In this document: positions 42,201 to 43,383 of the stretch, one piece after another
Numbering within the stretch: the first letter of the stretch is position 1
Layout: each line of letters opens with the position of its first letter
DNA from: a bacterium
Lineage (GTDB): Bacteria; Verrucomicrobiota; Kiritimatiellia; RFP12; UBA1067
NCBI GenBank assembly: GCA_025360845.1
Contig: JANYBJ010000147.1
Location: forward strand, 1-43,383
Reading direction: 5' to 3'
DNA length: 43,383 nt
Made by a program: the position numbers and the translations under genes
Notes under the pieces: model-generated
The model's input: only the letters and a program-made list of their open reading frames with translations
Database searches by the model: none
Told to the model about the DNA's origin: nothing

Positions 42201-43383
42201 CGTTCGTGATGTTGCACCCCGAGTTCAGCGCCGTTACCGTGCCAGCCCGCCCGGCATACTCCCATTGAGCCTCAGTGGGCAGGTCGAAGACCGGTAAACC
42301 GGTCTTTGCCCGCAGCTTGCCCATAAAAGAGGTCGCGTCCACGCTGTTGGTTGCGGGCCAGTTCGCGCCGGCGGACGCTCCCCGAATGTCGTTGTAGTTC
42401 ACCTGCTCGGTCGGACGCGAGGCGTAGTAGGCGGTATTATAGAAATAACTGGGACGGTTGCCCATCACCAGTTCCCACTGACGCTGCGTCACCTCGAACA
42501 CGCCGATATAGAAATCCTTCGTCAAAGTCACAGTGTGCTGCGTCTCATTGGCATAGCGCCCCACTTCGTTTGTCGGGCTGCCCATGGTGAACGATCCGGC
42601 AGGGATCTTCCTCATCACCAGCTTGGTCGTCTTGTAGTCATCTGCCCAGCCGCCTGAAGGCATCGAATCCAGGTACGTCACCGGATAACTCGCGGCGTTT
42701 GTTCCTCCGGAAAGGTCGATCACCATGTACTGGGCATCCGCGTCTTGTACCCATCCCGCGTAGAGTGTGTGATTGGCAACCTCGGTCACCGGTGTGGCGG
42801 CGACGATCAAAGAACCCGTGCCGTTGTCGCCGGTCCACCAGCCCGCGAAGGAATACCCCGTGCGCACGGGCAGTGGCAGGGAACCATAAGCCACACCATT
42901 CGTGACACTAACCGACCCTGGGCTCACTGCCCCACCCTCGGGATCAAAGGTTACGGTGATGGTCCATGGTGCGGTCTGATAACCGCCAAACGTCGGGCTC
43001 CAACTGGCGGAATGACTTGGGAGATAGTAGATGATGACGGGGGAACCGAGGAACACACATGAACCCAAAACGGGAGGATTGCCTTTGAAATCAACTTGGG
43101 TCAAGAGGGCGCCCCAGGAGAAGGCATTATCACCGAGGCAGGTGACCCCGCTGCCTATAACCGCTTGAGTCAGAAGAGGACAGGAATTGAATGCCTCGAC
43201 ACTGATCGTGGTGACGCTGTTACCTATGACGACACTCGTCAGATTGGCACATTGTTTAAATGCGTAGGCGCCGATGCTGGTGACCGCCTTGCTATCCAGA
43301 CTGTCTGGAATGACGACCGCTCCGCCCGCTCCCGTATATTTGGTGACGGTAACCGTGGTATTCCCGGCGTTGAGCGCGTAGGT
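39271..43383 (-). CDS. Giant secreted SUMF1 / InlB-repeat / LRR / Calx-beta protein (5' end outside window)
   Basis: At least 1370 aa; the frame is still open at 43383, and the TTG at 43102-43104 is not the true start. Domains from the N-terminal side: BspA-type leucine-rich repeats (43383 to about 43040; VTSIGAYAFKQCANLTSVVIG); an InlB B-repeat (about 42965-42740; VTFDPEGGAV ... GYSFAGWWTG); a SUMF1/formylglycine-generating-like domain (about 42650-41850; GSFTMGS ... FEVTQRQWELVMG ... LPTEAQWEYAGRAG ... MHGNVFEWCLDWYG). Next come bacterial beta-repeats (about 41830-41390), a Calx-beta domain (about 41390-41070), another repeat, a putative Ig domain (about 40810-40535) and a C-terminal beta-rich region ending RGFFLWSDKEG. 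The SUMF1 part has only one cysteine at the active-site segment (DYCRSAFRG), so formylglycine formation is doubtful. It is probably a surface adhesin or glycan-binding protein. Confidence 0.85.
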   Translation of the reverse strand, partial: TYALNAGNTTVTVTKYTGAGGAVVIPDSLDSKAVTSIGAYAFKQCANLTSVVIGNSVTTISVEAFNSCPLLTQAVIGSGVTCLGDNAFSWGALLTQVDFKGNPPVLGSCVFLGSPVIIYYLPSHSASWSPTFGGYQTAPWTITVTFDPEGGAVSPGSVSVTNGVAYGSLPLPVRTGYSFAGWWTGDNGTGSLIVAATPVTEVANHTLYAGWVQDADAQYMVIDLSGGTNAASYPVTYLDSMPSGGWADDYKTTKLVMRKIPAGSFTMGSPTNEVGRYANETQHTVTLTKDFYIGVFEVTQRQWELVMGNRPSYFYNTAYYASRPTEQVNYNDIRGASAGANWPATNSVDATSFMGKLRAKTGLPVFDLPTEAQWEYAGRAGTVTALNSGCNITNASNDASLSEVARYLYSNASGCTQGGDTTAGTAKVGSYPPNAWGLYDMHGNVFEWCLDWYGTYPDAVSDPNGLASGSARLNRGGSWLDTADYCRSAFRGAAPPTYRNHVLGFRASGSLPPPVSSTYRLAVIGGPGGGDFAAGATAPVTAETPGTNQIFIGWTVSPEGTDLGTNFFAYLPSTTVTMPSNDVTLTSVFLNRYRLTYAAGTYGAVTGAVDQTVTQGDSGTPVGAVPNAGYRFVRWSDGRTDNPRTDAGVEAALSVTALFSGVAFAAEMFPCSEADGTVAVTVNGGLPDVACSVNLILLPGSATASADYVALAKPATLLWAAGEIGPKTVMIQIKQDRLVEGPERFYVELSQATGGALGEPQVAAVVIADDDAGTVPNKGVFVASVPQPPEGGRVTGGGYCLPGKAVNVSATPTKGWTLLRWENGSQAPTRQVNGAEAAAGASGGVMLCQAFFGLTANIAPPTVANPGAQQAMAGVRFERVLDITSDSLPQVTVTGLPAGLTYDAATRTIGGVPTTPSALEKPSQVKVSVTNAGNRSAPVTASFTITVAPLPKWATGVFNGYLADEHKFGKGIATMTVTTPGRITGKLSAEGTNYSFSADSYLTGSPDGDFTFVAKVASLSSRWKLPLTVRVRHEVVAEGPALLGVAFDDDPDTQSSSLLLYRDVSGDADMRTTVAGLNGYYTATVQNELGEVEDGSETYGSGYLAFTVANGKVTSVGKLADGTAVSLSSPLIIVDAHTLFTVLYTSPTAYQGGCFYGFAMFDRESGPVTCLAMLDTMTWESRSLNGFNRRLGLTGGWYDTVGNLYDYYRNKTLAVGTEPVAPDPKLNIGTNRYASVWWNPDTLPLSVKLNSSGAMTGITAPVAGAPVAMPGGGWNYTVNANAEALTLTLTRPTGLFSGTFKAWFDYGSLHTSKSIRFDGILTPVKMPSAAGVEGRGFFLWSDKEGLPASQKVNARNQSYDFLIRSQEIDP

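Noticed and set aside
1-43383. CRISPR arrays, tRNA/rRNA genes, integrases or phage genes
   Set aside because: No regularly spaced repeats, cloverleaf-type sequences, or integrase/transposase reading frames were recognised anywhere in the window.

Overview
The window reads as chromosomal DNA of a GC-rich Gram-negative bacterium of the PVC group, most likely a Kiritimatiellota/Verrucomicrobiota-type glycan degrader. This is an inference from gene content: secreted GH106 and GH78-type glycosidases, a PDZ/toroid protein fused to an SGNH esterase, a giant SUMF1/InlB-repeat/LRR surface protein, and a Kdo transferase that implies lipid A/LPS. No rRNA, tRNA, CRISPR array or prophage was seen.

Region 1 (1-12512, plus strand) is a partly decayed glycan-degradation island. 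It holds a 5'-truncated glycosidase-like gene, a MITE/REP-like inverted repeat, a 53-codon gene remnant, a 1203-aa PDZ/DUF6288-like/SGNH-esterase fusion, an intact GH106 alpha-L-rhamnosidase, and a GH78-type rhamnosidase pseudogene with several frameshifts. The pseudogene runs into the tail of an unrelated glycosidase. Region 2 (12528-18297, minus strand) is a compact housekeeping operon ispF-cysS-tmk-holB-ricT-aroQ-sugar kinase. Divergent from it are cysK and mtaB (18426-20635). Region 3 (20632-25388, minus strand) carries a sugar-nucleotide epimerase, the Kdo transferase waaA and a membrane/spermidine-synthase-like/TPR protein.

Region 4 (25531-39260, plus strand) is one tight operon of eleven genes for a surface polysaccharide. 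rfbF, rfbG, rfbH and an E3-like reductase should make CDP-3,6-dideoxy-4-keto-hexose. They are followed by a DmpF/MhpF-type acylating aldehyde dehydrogenase, a DmpG/MhpE-type 4-hydroxy-2-oxovalerate aldolase, a YerE/acetolactate-synthase-like ThDP enzyme and an SDR reductase. Then come a GtrB-like GT2, a GT39-like GT-C protein and a GtrA-GT-C fusion.

The most interesting proposal is that the aldolase/dehydrogenase pair runs in the synthetic direction. It would make 4-hydroxy-2-oxovalerate from pyruvate and acetyl-CoA, and the ThDP enzyme would decarboxylate this and attach a four-carbon acyl unit to C4 of the CDP-keto-sugar. After reduction this gives a branched trideoxy-octose with the erwiniose-type skeleton (structure recalled from memory). 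The classical yersiniose route transfers only a two-carbon unit from pyruvate.

Region 5 (39271-43383, minus strand) is the 3' part of a giant multidomain secreted protein whose 5' end lies beyond the window.
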